Assembly (NCBI RefSeq): GCF_014230145.1
Contig: NZ_JACHVC010000008.1
Coordinates: forward strand, 124,001-188,000
Direction of reading: 5' to 3'
Origin: Pelagicoccus albus
GTDB taxonomy: Bacteria > Verrucomicrobiota > Verrucomicrobiia > Opitutales > Opitutaceae
Length of the DNA: 64,000 bases
The position numbers and the translations under genes were made by a program. Of the stretch, positions 34,258-44,237 are shown piece after piece. The notes under the pieces were generated by a model. That model saw only the letters and a list, made by a program, of their open reading frames with translations. It was not told where the DNA came from and did not search any database. The stretch's first letter is position 1, and each line of letters begins with the position of its first letter.

Positions 34258-35133
34258 ATGATCAAGCCCGCTAAGGAGTTTGTCGTAGCGACTCGGAAGA
34301 GTCCTTTGGCCATGGCACAGGCCTACCTCGCCAAGGAATTATTCGAGCGAGGAATGCCTGAGGCTATCTTCCGTATAGAGAAGATGGTAACAACTGGGGA
34401 CAAACGCCAAGAGTGGTCCCTTGAGAAACAGGGTGGGAAGGGGCTTTTTACCAAAGAGCTGGAAGACGCGTTGCTCGAAGGACGGGCGGATTTCGCGGTG
34501 CACAGCGCCAAGGATCTGCCATCCGAAATGCCAGAAGGGCTTTCGTTGGCCGGCTTTTTGCCGCGTCAAACCTGCGAGGATGTTCTGATCCTTCGTGACG
34601 GAGTCGAAACCCCTGAGCGAATTGCAACAAGCAGTCCGCGTCGCAGAATCCAGCTTCGCTATCTGTTTCCCAAAGCGGAATTTTGCGAGATCCGCGGAAA
34701 CGTGGACACGCGCTTGAACAAGATCGCTCGCGGTGATGCGGATGCCACGGTTCTCGCTTCTGCGGGTCTAAACCGTCTCGGTATCGAGTCTTGGGAGGGC
34801 GTGACCTTCCGCACTTTGAGTTTGGACGAATGTGTTCCGGCTGTGGGACAGGCGGCGGTCGCTATCCAATGTCGCACCGAGGATGTTGACGTTTTTAGAC
34901 CGCATCTTGATGAGGAAACGGCAGTAGCGGTCAATTTGGAGCGAGCTTTCCTCGAGGAATTAGGGGGAGGTTGCCAAGTTGCCTTTGCGGTGAATTACCA
35001 CGGGGGCCTTTTGCGAATCTATCATCAGCAATGCGGAAAGGAGTCTCGAGAGCTTCCGGAAGAGTACGTGGCGAGCCATTCCCGCAAAATTGCCATCAAG
35101 CTTATCGAACAACTCGAGCTCAAGGATGCCTAA
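34258..35133 (+). CDS. hemC: Hydroxymethylbilane synthase (porphobilinogen deaminase)
   Basis: HemC joins four porphobilinogens into hydroxymethylbilane in tetrapyrrole synthesis. The 291-residue enzyme has VVATRKSPLAMAQA at the start, AVHSAKDLPSEMPEGL, SSPRRRIQLR and RGNVDTRLNK, and the cysteine that carries the dipyrromethane cofactor in ELGGGCQVAFAV. It lies 45 bp after ilvH, and its last codons overlap the next gene by 8 bp, a sign of translational coupling. Confidence 0.96.
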   Translation: MIKPAKEFVVATRKSPLAMAQAYLAKELFERGMPEAIFRIEKMVTTGDKRQEWSLEKQGGKGLFTKELEDALLEGRADFAVHSAKDLPSEMPEGLSLAGFLPRQTCEDVLILRDGVETPERIATSSPRRRIQLRYLFPKAEFCEIRGNVDTRLNKIARGDADATVLASAGLNRLGIESWEGVTFRTLSLDECVPAVGQAAVAIQCRTEDVDVFRPHLDEETAVAVNLERAFLEELGGGCQVAFAVNYHGGLLRIYHQQCGKESRELPEEYVASHSRKIAIKLIEQLELKDA

Positions 35134-36649
35134 GGGAATCGTCTATCTTGTCGGAGCGGGGCCGGGTAATCCCGATTTGCTCACGGTACGGGCGAGGCAG
35201 TTGATCGAATCGGCCGAGGTACTCGTCTACGACTATCTCGTCCACCCAGCTTTCACGCACCTGCTCCCGGATGATTGCGAGCAGATTTGCGTCGGAAAAC
35301 GCAAAGGCTTCCATTCCAAGAAGCAGGAGGAAATCCAAGAAATCCTTTTGGCAAAAGCGGCTGAAGGGAAGCGAGTGGTTCGCCTCAAGGGGGGCGACCC
35401 TTTTCTGTTTGGCCGCGGGGGAGAGGAGGCAATGGCTTTGGCTGAAGCTGGCATCGAATTCGAGATAGTCCCAGGTATCACCTCTGCGATGGGCGCGGCC
35501 GCTTACAGTGGAATCCCGCTAACCAATCGAAGCACGAACGCTACCTTGGTTTTTGTAACGGGACACGAGAATCCAGAGAAGTTGGATACAACTGTTGATT
35601 GGGAGAATTTGCCCAAGAAGGACTCTACTATCTGCATCTACATGGGAGTCGCTAATCTCGACCGGATTAGTGAGCGATTAATGGCGGGTGGATTTTTACC
35701 TGAAACCCCGACCGCTTGCGTAGAGTGGGCCACTATGGGGCATCAACGGGTTTGTCGTGGAAGTTTGGGTACGATTGCCCAAGAATCGAAATCGTTCGGA
35801 CTCAAGGCTCCGGCGATCATAATCGTAGGAGAAACTGCTGCTATGAGTGAAGATTTGTCATGGTTTGAGAACAAGCCCCTGCAGGGGCGAAAATTAGTGG
35901 TCACCCGCAGTAAAGGCCAAGCTAGCGAGTTGAGCTCGATGCTTGAAAAAACGGGTGCCGAGGTGATCGGCCTTCCTCTGATATCGATCACAGGCGCGGT
36001 GAAGCCCGAGGTTGCGGACGAGATATTCGCGGAAATTGCTTCCTATGATTGGCTGGTCTTTTCTAGCCCGAATGGGGTTCGCTATTTCTTCGAAGCGTTT
36101 TTCCAAAAGTTCGAGGACATCCGTTCCCTAGGATTTTTGCGAATTGCTGCAGTTGGGAAATCTACAGCCAAGGAGATTAAAAAGTATTTTGTCTCCACAG
36201 ATCTGATACCGAAGGAAGCCAATGCGGAGAGCTTGGCAGAGGCTTTGGTTGAAACCGATAGCCTTGATAGCGCTAAGGTATTGGTAGTGGCTGGAAATCT
36301 CGGCCGCGACGTTCTTATCGACAAGCTGGAAGAGGCAAGGGCGATCGTGGATCGCTTCGAAGTCTACAAGACTGAACAGACGGATTTGAGCGAAAATCCA
36401 TCGGCTAAAATGTTTCGCGAGCAAGGGGCGGATGGCATTCTCTTTACCAGCTCTTCGGGTGTCCGATCGTTCATCGACCAAGCGAAGTATTTGCAGCTAT
36501 CACCGGACGCTCTGCGGCCCAAGACAGTGAGCATCGGACCAATCACCTCCGCTACAATGAAGCAGATTGGCATGCCGGTGGATATTGAAGCCAAAGAAGC
36601 GAGTCTCGATAGTCTAGTAGACGCTGTCGTAAAGCGTTTCGGCAAGTAG
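35126..36649 (+). CDS. Fused uroporphyrinogen-III C-methyltransferase / uroporphyrinogen-III synthase
   Basis: Two enzymes in one 507-residue chain. Residues about 1-245 are the SAM-dependent uroporphyrinogen-III methyltransferase (CobA/SumT): GIVYLVGAGPGNPDLLTV, RLKGGDPFLFGRGGEE and EIVPGITSAMGAAAYSGIPL. Residues about 255-507 are the HemD-type synthase (RKLVVTRSKGQASEL, then TSSSGVRSF). HemD closes hydroxymethylbilane and CobA sends the product to sirohaem or corrin synthesis. ATG 35126 overlaps the hemC stop by 8 bp and gives MPKGIVYLVG. This fusion is common in several phyla. Confidence 0.95.
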   Translation: MPKGIVYLVGAGPGNPDLLTVRARQLIESAEVLVYDYLVHPAFTHLLPDDCEQICVGKRKGFHSKKQEEIQEILLAKAAEGKRVVRLKGGDPFLFGRGGEEAMALAEAGIEFEIVPGITSAMGAAAYSGIPLTNRSTNATLVFVTGHENPEKLDTTVDWENLPKKDSTICIYMGVANLDRISERLMAGGFLPETPTACVEWATMGHQRVCRGSLGTIAQESKSFGLKAPAIIIVGETAAMSEDLSWFENKPLQGRKLVVTRSKGQASELSSMLEKTGAEVIGLPLISITGAVKPEVADEIFAEIASYDWLVFSSPNGVRYFFEAFFQKFEDIRSLGFLRIAAVGKSTAKEIKKYFVSTDLIPKEANAESLAEALVETDSLDSAKVLVVAGNLGRDVLIDKLEEARAIVDRFEVYKTEQTDLSENPSAKMFREQGADGILFTSSSGVRSFIDQAKYLQLSPDALRPKTVSIGPITSATMKQIGMPVDIEAKEASLDSLVDAVVKRFGK

Positions 36650-36780
36650 GGCCGATGGGCCGTGTGACTGTCGCTGAAGTGCGATCCCGTTACGGTCATT
36701 TTCGGCTGTACCGGTATTTACGGACGAGCATGGCCAATAGAAGATGGATAAGCTAAACGTTTTCCCTTAATGGCTAGCTT

Positions 36781-37431
36781 ATGATTAATGGAATCCAGTT
36801 CAAAGTTTGCGGTTTGACGCGGGCTCGCGATGCGCAAGCTGCGGCTGAAGCCGGGGCTGATTATCTAGGTTTCATATTCTATCCAAAGTCGCCTCGTCGG
36901 ATCGATTTGGATCGCTACAAGTCAATCCAGCCGCGTTTGCCAGAGGTTCCCAAAGTGGCGGTTACGGTGGCCCCGGATTTGTACACGCTCTCCCAATTGG
37001 AAGGCGCTGGCTTTGATTTTTTCCAAATTCACTTCCCGATCGGTCTGAGCGAGGAAGTGGAAGCCTGGTCCAAGCTGGTGGGCAAAGAGCGACTCTGGCT
37101 GGCTCCAAAACTACCACCGTCGGTCGCGTTCAATGAGGACTTGCTCAAGTATGCCGACACTATCCTTTGGGATGCCTTCAAACAGGACAAGGACACTTAT
37201 GGCGGGACCGGCTCGACGAGTGATTGGAACGCTTTCCGAGAAGCCAAGGCAAACTATCCGGAGACCAAGTGGATTCTAGCGGGTGGCATTTCGCCTGAAA
37301 ACGCTATCGAAGCGTTGAGGGAAACCGGAGCGGACTGCCTCGATTTCAACAGTTCTTTGGAAATTGAGCCCGGGATAAAGGATCTTGAACGAATTTCGCA
37401 GGTCAGAGTCTTACTGAGCGAGGTAGACTAG
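36781..37431 (+). CDS. trpF: Phosphoribosylanthranilate isomerase
   Basis: TrpF catalyses the Amadori rearrangement in tryptophan synthesis. The 216-residue TIM barrel has FKVCGLTRARDA with the catalytic cysteine, ADYLGFIFYPKSPRRI, the YGGTGSTSDW loop and LAGGISPENAIEAL. The last conserved block reads LDFNSSLEIEPGIKD, a slight change from the usual D-SSGVE-PG-KD. The gene is separated from trpB by 15 kb. There are 131 bp of untranslated sequence upstream. Confidence 0.92.
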   Translation: MINGIQFKVCGLTRARDAQAAAEAGADYLGFIFYPKSPRRIDLDRYKSIQPRLPEVPKVAVTVAPDLYTLSQLEGAGFDFFQIHFPIGLSEEVEAWSKLVGKERLWLAPKLPPSVAFNEDLLKYADTILWDAFKQDKDTYGGTGSTSDWNAFREAKANYPETKWILAGGISPENAIEALRETGADCLDFNSSLEIEPGIKDLERISQVRVLLSEVD

Positions 37432-37512
37432 GGAATGTACCCATCTTTTTGGGTGGAGTTTCATTCTCAGTTCAACTTTTATCCTATTTTACAACCTTCG
37501 CCCCGACGACGC

Positions 37513-38118
37513 ATGCCAAAATCTTTCACTATCAAATCGTTCCTTCTTGTTCCATTTGTAGCCGTTAGCCTTTTCGCCAACGAGCCAGAGGAGGTGTCGC
37601 CGTTGGTAGAGTCAGAGCAAGAGCCTGCGGAGGCTCCAGCAGCTCCGTCCGGGAAGGCGGTAGTGGGTACCAAGTCCTTTGATGCGGAAACTGTGAATGA
37701 GCTTTTCAGCGAGTATAAGGCTGAAAACGAGCGCCGAGCTGAAGAATTCGCTCCACACATGAACATGGACGATTTGGAAGTGATCGAGCTCGGCCCAGTC
37801 AATGCCCAGGCTTACGAAGTGCGTAATCTCGACTTGCTCATCGAAAAGCTCGACCCGCAACCTCGCCGCCGCCTCGAGCGACTCGCGGAGCTGGATCCAG
37901 TCGCTGCTGCGAACATCCGAGTGACTGCTCGTGCCGAGGAACGCTTTTTCTCAGGAGAAAACGATTACGGTTCTGACGTAAACGCTGGCTCCACTGCCAA
38001 CGTGGATTTCCGCAAGGTCGGAACGGCTCTCTCCAACGTATTCTCCAAAGCGAAGGAATCCGTACGCGAGCAGAAGGTTACGGATGATCAATCCGAGCTG
38101 CCGACTGAAGAGAGGTAG
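37513..38118 (+). CDS. Exported protein of unknown function
   Basis: A 201-residue protein with a signal peptide (KSFTIKSFLLVPFVAVSLFA, cleavage near ANEPEE). The mature part is acidic and Ala/Glu-rich, with a predicted helical middle (ETVNELFSEYKAENERRAEE) and LDPQPRRRLERLAELDP. No family is recognised. The ATG at 37513 is chosen because the longer reading places extra residues before the signal peptide. It is 80 bp downstream of trpF and closed by a terminator. Confidence 0.7.
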   Translation: MPKSFTIKSFLLVPFVAVSLFANEPEEVSPLVESEQEPAEAPAAPSGKAVVGTKSFDAETVNELFSEYKAENERRAEEFAPHMNMDDLEVIELGPVNAQAYEVRNLDLLIEKLDPQPRRRLERLAELDPVAAANIRVTARAEERFFSGENDYGSDVNAGSTANVDFRKVGTALSNVFSKAKESVREQKVTDDQSELPTEER

Positions 38119-38155
38119 TTGAGAATCTACCCTTCGACTAAATTTCTAACATGAT

Positions 38156-38184
38156 AAAGGCGTCCTCTTGGGGACGCCTTTTTC
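38156..38184 (+). terminator. Rho-independent terminator between convergent genes
   Basis: A 10-bp stem (AAAGGCGTCC with GGACGCCTTT) with a 6-nt loop. The T-run favours the plus strand, for the gene ending at 38118. Confidence 0.8.
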
Positions 38185-38197
38185 GTTGGGAGAATGA

Positions 38198-39610
38198 TTA
38201 GAATTTCAGATTGCTGAGGTCGGGCATACCGCCTCCACCCATGCCACCCATTTGGCTCGGGTCCATGCCGCTGGCTTTCATTTGCTTCATCATCTTCTTC
38301 ATGTTGCCTGCCTTTTTGCCGCCACCTTGCATCTTCTTCATCATCTTTTTCATCTGCATGTGCTGCTTGATGAGCTGATTGACCTCGGCCAGCTTGGTGC
38401 CGGAACCGCGGGCAATGCGGGTGCGACGGCTGGAGTTGAGCAACTGAGGCTTGCGGCGCTCTAGCTTGGTCATGGAGAGGATGATCGCCTCGCTGCGCTT
38501 CATCTGGCTCTCCGCCTTGTCGTCCATATTCATGCTGCCGGCTAGTTTTCCCATGCCGGGAAGCATGCCCATGATAGAGGACATGGAGCCGAGCTTCTTG
38601 ATTTGCTTAAACTGGTTGAGCATGTCCTCGAAATTGAATTCGCCGGACATCATACGCTCCGCCATGTTGGCCGCATCCTTTTCGTCGATCGTTTCCTGAG
38701 CCTTTTCAACCAGCGAAACCACGTCGCCCATGCCGAGAATTCGGCTGGCCATACGGTCTGGGTGGAACACGTCGAATTCGTCGAGCTTCTCGCCCGTACC
38801 CGCAAACTTGATGGGCACGTTCGTGATCTCCTTCATGGAGAGGGCGGCACCGCCTCGAGCGTCGCCGTCGAGCTTGGTCATGACGATACCCGTTAGCTGA
38901 ACGGCTTCGTTGAAGGTCTTTGCTACGTTTACCGCCTCCTGACCAATCGCGCCGTCCACCACGAGGAGAACTTCATCAGGATTTACGCGACGCTTCAGCT
39001 CCTTGATTTCTTCGATGAGCTGCTCGTCGATCTGCAAACGGCCCGCGGTATCGAAGATAATCAGGTCATCCCCAGAGGCCCGGGCTACCGATAGGCCTTC
39101 TTCGCCGATAGCCGGAACATCCGGCGTACCGCGTTTGGCAAAGCAGGGTACCTCGATCTGTCGGGCGACGGTTTCGAGCTGGTCGATGGCGGCGGGACGA
39201 TAGACGTCACAAGCTACGAGGTGCGGCTTGTAGCCATCCTTTTTTAAGGCCTTGGCGAGCTTTGCGGTGGTGGTGGTCTTACCGCCGCCTTGCAAGCCGA
39301 CCATCATGATCTTGAGCGGCTTTTTCTTGGAAAGTTCGGTCGAGCCCTCGCCGAGCAGGGCGGTTAGCTCGTCGTTGATGATCTTGATGATCTGTTGACC
39401 GGGAGTGACAGTCTTCAGGACGTCTTGCCCGACGCATTTCTCTTTGACGCGTTCTATGAAAGAGCGGGCGACCTTGAAATGCACGTCGGCGGAAAGCAGG
39501 GCGGCGCGTACTTCCTTGAGCGCCTCGGCCATGTTTTCCTCGGAAAGCTTGGCGGTGCCCCGCAGGTGGCGCATCGCGTTGGTGAGCTTATCTGTCAGGC
39601 TTTCGAACAT
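38198..39610 (-). CDS. ffh: Signal recognition particle protein Ffh
   Basis: Ffh binds signal peptides and 4.5S RNA to deliver ribosomes to the membrane. The 470-residue protein has an N domain, a G domain ([47 protein letters not shown]) and a Met-rich M domain. The C-terminal 70 residues are very rich in Met, Lys and Gly, as is normal for Ffh. No SRP RNA gene was seen near it. Confidence 0.97.
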   Translation of the reverse strand: MFESLTDKLTNAMRHLRGTAKLSEENMAEALKEVRAALLSADVHFKVARSFIERVKEKCVGQDVLKTVTPGQQIIKIINDELTALLGEGSTELSKKKPLKIMMVGLQGGGKTTTTAKLAKALKKDGYKPHLVACDVYRPAAIDQLETVARQIEVPCFAKRGTPDVPAIGEEGLSVARASGDDLIIFDTAGRLQIDEQLIEEIKELKRRVNPDEVLLVVDGAIGQEAVNVAKTFNEAVQLTGIVMTKLDGDARGGAALSMKEITNVPIKFAGTGEKLDEFDVFHPDRMASRILGMGDVVSLVEKAQETIDEKDAANMAERMMSGEFNFEDMLNQFKQIKKLGSMSSIMGMLPGMGKLAGSMNMDDKAESQMKRSEAIILSMTKLERRKPQLLNSSRRTRIARGSGTKLAEVNQLIKQHMQMKKMMKKMQGGGKKAGNMKKMMKQMKASGMDPSQMGGMGGGGMPDLSNLKF

Positions 39611-39819
39611 AAGTGTGTGAAGTTGGCGCGAGAGTCTCCTAGCGTAAAGCCTGCTTCTCGCGAAAAATGCCGTGCAGATTCTCGAACCGCAGATTGGAGG
39701 GGCGAGGACTGTCCAAAACTCGCATTGTGATCAGTTTTTTGGGGTGCTCGGAGCGGCCAAAGGCTGCCTAAATTTCGAGCTGGCAGTCTGCGAGGAATGA
39801 TGCACAGTCCCTCGCAATT

Positions 39820-40302
39820 ATGAACAAGGTACTCAAGCTGCTATCAGAAGGAGAGCGACTCAATGAACGGCAAATGGCCGAAATCCTCGGCATGTCCGTG
39901 GAAGAGATCGAGGCTCAGCTGAAGGCGTTGAAGGATGCGGGCATCCTTCTCGGCTGGATCCCCGTGTTCAATCCTGACAAGGATGATTCCCTGGCTGTTC
40001 GTGCCGCGATCGAGGTGAAGATCACTCCCGAGCGCGACGGAGGCTTCAACCGTTTGGCCCAGCGCATCAGCCGTTTCGACGAAGTCGAATCCTGCTATCT
40101 CATGTCTGGTGGCTACGATCTGCACGTGGTGGTGAAGGGCTCTTCGCTGCACAAGGTAGCCAGTTTCGTTTCCGAGAGACTCTCAACAATCGAGGGTGTT
40201 CTCTCTACCGCTACCCACTTCATGCTGCGAGCCTACAAGGAGCAAGGTTACCTGATCGAGCAGCCAGCGGAAGACAAGGCGCGTCTCGACGTGACGCCGT
40301 AG
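39820..40302 (+). CDS. Lrp/AsnC-family transcriptional regulator
   Basis: A 160-residue protein with a winged helix-turn-helix in residues 1-60 (LNERQMAEILGMSVEEIEAQ) and the RAM ligand-binding domain (SCYLMSGGYDLHVVVKG). The upstream neighbour of an aminotransferase in the same direction; such pairs are common, and the regulator may respond to an amino acid made or used by that enzyme. Ligand unknown. Confidence 0.88.
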   Translation: MNKVLKLLSEGERLNERQMAEILGMSVEEIEAQLKALKDAGILLGWIPVFNPDKDDSLAVRAAIEVKITPERDGGFNRLAQRISRFDEVESCYLMSGGYDLHVVVKGSSLHKVASFVSERLSTIEGVLSTATHFMLRAYKEQGYLIEQPAEDKARLDVTP

Positions 40303-40438
40303 CGGGGAACGAACATACAATTCGAATCCTTCCGAGCGGTCGCGACTTTTGTCACGCCGCTTTTCGAGTTTTTATATACAAGCAATTTCTGAATACAAAG
40401 CCGCAGCAAGCGGCTCTTCCCATAAAACCAAAAATACA

Positions 40439-41611
40439 ATGTCTGAAGATCAAAACCGTTTTATCGCCGATCATGTTATCGGACTCCCGCGTTCGGGAAT
40501 CCGCGACTTCTTCGAGCTGGTGGCGGCGATGAAGGACGTCATCTCGCTGGGAATCGGCGAGCCGGACTTCACCACCCCCTGGCACATACGCGAGGCGGCG
40601 ATCTACGCATTGGAGAAGGGCCGCACTCACTACACTTCGAACCTCGGCTTGATCGAGCTTCGTCGCGAAATCGCGAACTACGTAGGTCGCAACTTCGGTT
40701 TGGAATACAATCCGCACAACGAAGTGTTGGTAACGGTGGGAGTTTCCGAAGCCATGGATATCGCACTTCGCGCGGTGCTGAATCCGGGCGACAAGGTACT
40801 TTATCAGGACCCTTGTTTCGTTTCCTATCACCCGACTGTAATGTTGGCTCACGGAGTCGGAATTGCTATCAAGACGGAAGCTGCCTCAGGATTTACCTTG
40901 AAGGCGGAAGAGGTGAAAAGGTCATGGGAGCCCGGTTGTAAGGTGCTGATGATCAATCTGCCTTGTAATCCGACCGGCGGTGTGGCTGAGCGCAAGGAGC
41001 TCGAAGAGATCGCCAAGTTCGCGGTCGAGAAGGACATGCTAGTCATCAGCGACGAGATTTACGCTGAAATGACTTACGAAGGTGAGCACGTGAGTATCGG
41101 GATTTTCCCAGGCATGCGCGAACGTACTATCTTCTTGCACGGTTTTTCCAAAGGCTGGGCCATGACGGGATGGCGTTTGGGCTACGCCTGCGCTCCTGCT
41201 CCATTGACCGAAGCGATGATGAAAGTGCACCAATATTCCATGATGTGTGCTTCCATCGTAGCTCAGGATGCGGGCGTGGAAGCTTTGCGTAATGGAGACG
41301 AGGCGGTGAAGAAAATGCGTCAGGCCTACCAGCGCCGTCGCGACCTCGTAGTGCGTCGCTTTAACGAGATCGGTCTGACTTGTCACAAGCCAAACGCGAC
41401 ATTCTACGCCTTCCCGAATATCACCTCAACGGGCTTGGATTCCAAAACTTTCGCCAAGCGTTTGCTTGAAGAAGAGCGAGTGGCGATGGTGCCTGGTACG
41501 GCTTTTGGCCAATACGGAGAGGGCTTCGTTCGTTGCAGTTTCGCTACCGGCTACGATCAGATCGTGGAGGCGTGCAATCGCATCGAACGCTTCGTCAACA
41601 ACTGCAAGTAA
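40439..41611 (+). CDS. Class I/II PLP-dependent aminotransferase
   Basis: A 390-residue fold-type I aminotransferase. Visible landmarks are SLGIGEPDFTTPWHIREAA, LPCNPTGG, the ISDEIYAEMTYEG segment and the Schiff-base lysine in HGFSKGWAMTGWRLGY, plus the carboxylate-binding arginine in EGFVRCSFAT near the end. It belongs to the aspartate/aromatic aminotransferase subgroup; the exact substrate is not determined. ATG 40439 is chosen because it gives the normal start; the 30 upstream codons are atypical. Follows the Lrp-type gene. Confidence 0.9.
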   Translation: MSEDQNRFIADHVIGLPRSGIRDFFELVAAMKDVISLGIGEPDFTTPWHIREAAIYALEKGRTHYTSNLGLIELRREIANYVGRNFGLEYNPHNEVLVTVGVSEAMDIALRAVLNPGDKVLYQDPCFVSYHPTVMLAHGVGIAIKTEAASGFTLKAEEVKRSWEPGCKVLMINLPCNPTGGVAERKELEEIAKFAVEKDMLVISDEIYAEMTYEGEHVSIGIFPGMRERTIFLHGFSKGWAMTGWRLGYACAPAPLTEAMMKVHQYSMMCASIVAQDAGVEALRNGDEAVKKMRQAYQRRRDLVVRRFNEIGLTCHKPNATFYAFPNITSTGLDSKTFAKRLLEEERVAMVPGTAFGQYGEGFVRCSFATGYDQIVEACNRIERFVNNCK

Positions 41612-41617
41612 TTTAAG

Positions 41618-41703
41618 TTAACCACAAAACGCTTAGAATTCACAAAATGAATACGAGAGTCGCGAACATCCCGTTTGTGGCTTTTGTACGTTTTGTGGTT
41701 TAA
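41618..41703. repeat. Long-spaced inverted repeat with internal CACAAA motifs
   Basis: TTAACCACAAAACG at the left end and CGTTTTGTGGTTTAA at the right end, 12 bp exact in the arms, separated by 57 bp. Between them are further partial copies (TTCACAAAATG, CCGTTTGTGGCTTTT). The pattern resembles the ACCACAAA-type short repeats found in several environmental genomes. It lies between the aminotransferase and der. Function is unknown. Confidence 0.6.
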
Positions 41704-41716
41704 TCAATTTCCAAAT

Positions 41717-43123
41717 ATGAACTTCACAGTGGCAATCGTAGGCCGACCAAATGTCGGCAAGAGCCGCCTTTTCAATCGATTGGCGGGCAAGCGCATTTCT
41801 ATCGTTCACGATATGCCAGGGGTGACGCGCGACGTCATCACCCGCGATCTGGATGATGGCTACACGTTGATGGATACCGGAGGTATGGGGCTTGTCGAAG
41901 GTATGAGCGACACTCCCGGTAAGATCGTCAATGCGGTAGAAGGCCAGATCGACTTTTCTATCGACGCAGCCGATCTGGTGCTCTTCGTCGTTGATGGGCG
42001 CGAAGGTTTGATGGCTTTGGATAAGCAGATGGCCGAGCGTTTGCGGCGTGGCGACAAGCGAGTGATTCTCGTCGTCAACAAGGTCGATACGGAAACGACT
42101 GCCATCAAGGACAAGGAGTTCTACCGCTACGGATTTGGAGAGCCGCATCTTGTATCCGCCGAACACGGACGAGGTATGAGCACTTTGCGAAAAGCGGTCT
42201 TGAAGTTGCGTGACGAGATTGTCGGTCCGCCTCAGGAGCCGGAAGACGATGGGAAAAAGGTGCTGAAGGTTTGCTTCATTGGCCGCCCAAATGTCGGAAA
42301 GTCCTCCTTGAGCAATTGTCTGGTCCAGTCGGATCGTTTCATCGTGAGCGACGTGCCCGGCACTACTCGCGACTCCATCGAGATGCCTTTCGTTTGGAAG
42401 TCGAAGCGTGGGGAAGATTGGCACTTCATGCTCACCGATACCGCTGGGATTCGAAAGCAGACCAAGCTCAACTCCTCAGTCGAATACTTCTCCCGCGTTC
42501 GCTCGCTGGACGCGATTCGCGACGTGGACGTGGTATTCATGGTCATCGACGCCAAAGAAGGTCCGACCAATCAGGACAAGGCGATTGCCGGCGAAGCGAC
42601 CAAGGCGAACAAGCCAGTTGTCATCGTGGTCAACAAGTGGGACCTGGCACTGAAGGCTTGGGAAGACGAGGAGATCGACGGATTCGACTCGGAAGCGAAA
42701 TTCCGTGAAGCCTTCGAAAAGGGGATTCACCGTGAGCTGTTCTTCGTGCCCGGTTCTCCGGTACGTTTCGTATCCGCGAAGGAAGGCATCGATGTAGAGA
42801 AGATTCTTCTCTCCGCTCGCCAGCTCAACAAACGTCAGGGCCGCAAGATTCCGACCGGACGTTTGAACAACAAGCTCTACAAGATGGCCGAGCGTTTGCC
42901 TGCTCCGAAAAAGGACGGCCGCCGCTTCCGCATCTATTACGCGGTGCACACCGGAAACTATCCATACCGTTTCAAGATCTTCTGTAATCAGGCCAAGAAG
43001 CTGGGCGACTCCTACAAGCGCTTCCTGCTGAAGGGGCTGGTCGAAGAATTCGAGCTCGATGGCTGCCCGATGGTATTTGATCTGGTGAACAAGAAGAACC
43101 CGTACATCCAAGAGGAGGATTAG
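41717..43123 (+). CDS. der: Ribosome-assembly GTPase Der (EngA)
   Basis: Der is a double GTPase needed for 50S ribosome assembly. The 468-residue protein has two G domains, each with a GRPNVGKS P-loop (residues about 9 and 190), DMPGVTRDV and DVPGTTRDS switch regions, NKVD and NKWD base-recognition motifs, and a KH-like C-terminal domain ending in NKKNPYIQEED. ATG 41717 gives MNFTVAIVGRPN; the 14 upstream codons lie in the inverted-repeat region and are not considered coding. Confidence 0.97.
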   Translation: MNFTVAIVGRPNVGKSRLFNRLAGKRISIVHDMPGVTRDVITRDLDDGYTLMDTGGMGLVEGMSDTPGKIVNAVEGQIDFSIDAADLVLFVVDGREGLMALDKQMAERLRRGDKRVILVVNKVDTETTAIKDKEFYRYGFGEPHLVSAEHGRGMSTLRKAVLKLRDEIVGPPQEPEDDGKKVLKVCFIGRPNVGKSSLSNCLVQSDRFIVSDVPGTTRDSIEMPFVWKSKRGEDWHFMLTDTAGIRKQTKLNSSVEYFSRVRSLDAIRDVDVVFMVIDAKEGPTNQDKAIAGEATKANKPVVIVVNKWDLALKAWEDEEIDGFDSEAKFREAFEKGIHRELFFVPGSPVRFVSAKEGIDVEKILLSARQLNKRQGRKIPTGRLNNKLYKMAERLPAPKKDGRRFRIYYAVHTGNYPYRFKIFCNQAKKLGDSYKRFLLKGLVEEFELDGCPMVFDLVNKKNPYIQEED

Positions 43124-43155
43124 GATCCCGCGGCGCGTTTGCCGCCTGTATTGTT

Positions 43156-44142
43156 ATGGCGTTTCGAATGATTTTCATGGGCTCGGACCCAATCGCTTTG
43201 CCCGGACTGGAAGCTGTGGTATCTGGTCGCTGTGGTGAAATCGAACTGGTCGCGGTCTATACCCAACCAGACCGGCCCAGAGGTCGCGGCAAGAAAGTCG
43301 TTCCCAACGAGATAAAGACTTGGGCCTTAGAACGTGACTTGCCTGTCTACCAACCTGAGAAGATGGGTAAGGCTGAGCGTTTGGAAATCGAAGCAATGGC
43401 AGTGGATTCGATTTTGGTAATGGCCTATGGGCATATCCTTTCCCAAAAACTGATCGATACGCCAAGGCTTGGTATCTGGAATCTGCATACGTCTCTGCTT
43501 CCGAAATACCGTGGAGCTTCGCCGATCCAGTGCGCGGTGGCTTCGGGCGATCAAGAAACGGGCGTTTCGCTGATGAAGTTGGTTCGTGAAATGGATGCAG
43601 GGCCGGTTTTGGATGTGGAGAAAGTTGGTATCGGCGAGTCTGATACAGCATTGGATGTGGAGTCCCGACTAGCGGATGCCTGCGCTCCTTTGTTGGTTCG
43701 TGGTTTGCCGATCGCGCATGGGGGCGAACCCGAGTTGCAGGAGCAAGATCCGGCCGGAGTTTCTTTTGTTCGCAAGCTTGGCAAGGGGGATGGAGAACTT
43801 GATTTTCGTGCTCCAGCCAAGGTTCTGGCTCGCCGGATCAACGGGCTTTTCCCTTGGCCTTCCACTCGCGCCAATTGGGGCGAGGTATCGATCAAGATTG
43901 GGTTGGCAGGCTATCAGAATGAAAGGGCAGAGGCTGATCCCGGCACTGTGCTTGGGCTGGAAGACGAAGGTTTGAAGGTCGCGTGCGGCGACGGAGTTGT
44001 TTTTCTCAAAAAGCTGCAGAGGCCGGGAGGCAAGATGCTGACGGCGGCCGAGTTTTTGCGAGGCTACGATTTACCGGTCGGGTCCGTATTCGAATCGCGG
44101 GAGATGACGGAACTTGTCACCGCGGAGCACGTCAAGGGCTAG
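43156..44142 (+). CDS. fmt: Methionyl-tRNA formyltransferase
   Basis: Fmt formylates initiator Met-tRNA with 10-formyl-THF. The 328-residue protein has FMGSDPIALPGLEA at the N-terminus, the catalytic NLHTSLLPKYRGASPIQ (conserved Asn, His) and VSLMKLVREMDAGPVL with the catalytic aspartate. The C-terminal domain ends with LQRPGGKMLTAAEFLRG. It follows der by 32 bp. ATG 43156 is used; a second ATG four codons in is possible. Confidence 0.94.
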   Translation: MAFRMIFMGSDPIALPGLEAVVSGRCGEIELVAVYTQPDRPRGRGKKVVPNEIKTWALERDLPVYQPEKMGKAERLEIEAMAVDSILVMAYGHILSQKLIDTPRLGIWNLHTSLLPKYRGASPIQCAVASGDQETGVSLMKLVREMDAGPVLDVEKVGIGESDTALDVESRLADACAPLLVRGLPIAHGGEPELQEQDPAGVSFVRKLGKGDGELDFRAPAKVLARRINGLFPWPSTRANWGEVSIKIGLAGYQNERAEADPGTVLGLEDEGLKVACGDGVVFLKKLQRPGGKMLTAAEFLRGYDLPVGSVFESREMTELVTAEHVKG

Positions 44143-44237
44143 CGAAGGCGGCGAATTGAGGAATTCTTTGTCAGCAAGGGCCGCCTTGCTCTCTAAACAC
44201 TTGTTTTCGAAAACAGAATTTCCCACCATCCCCAGCC

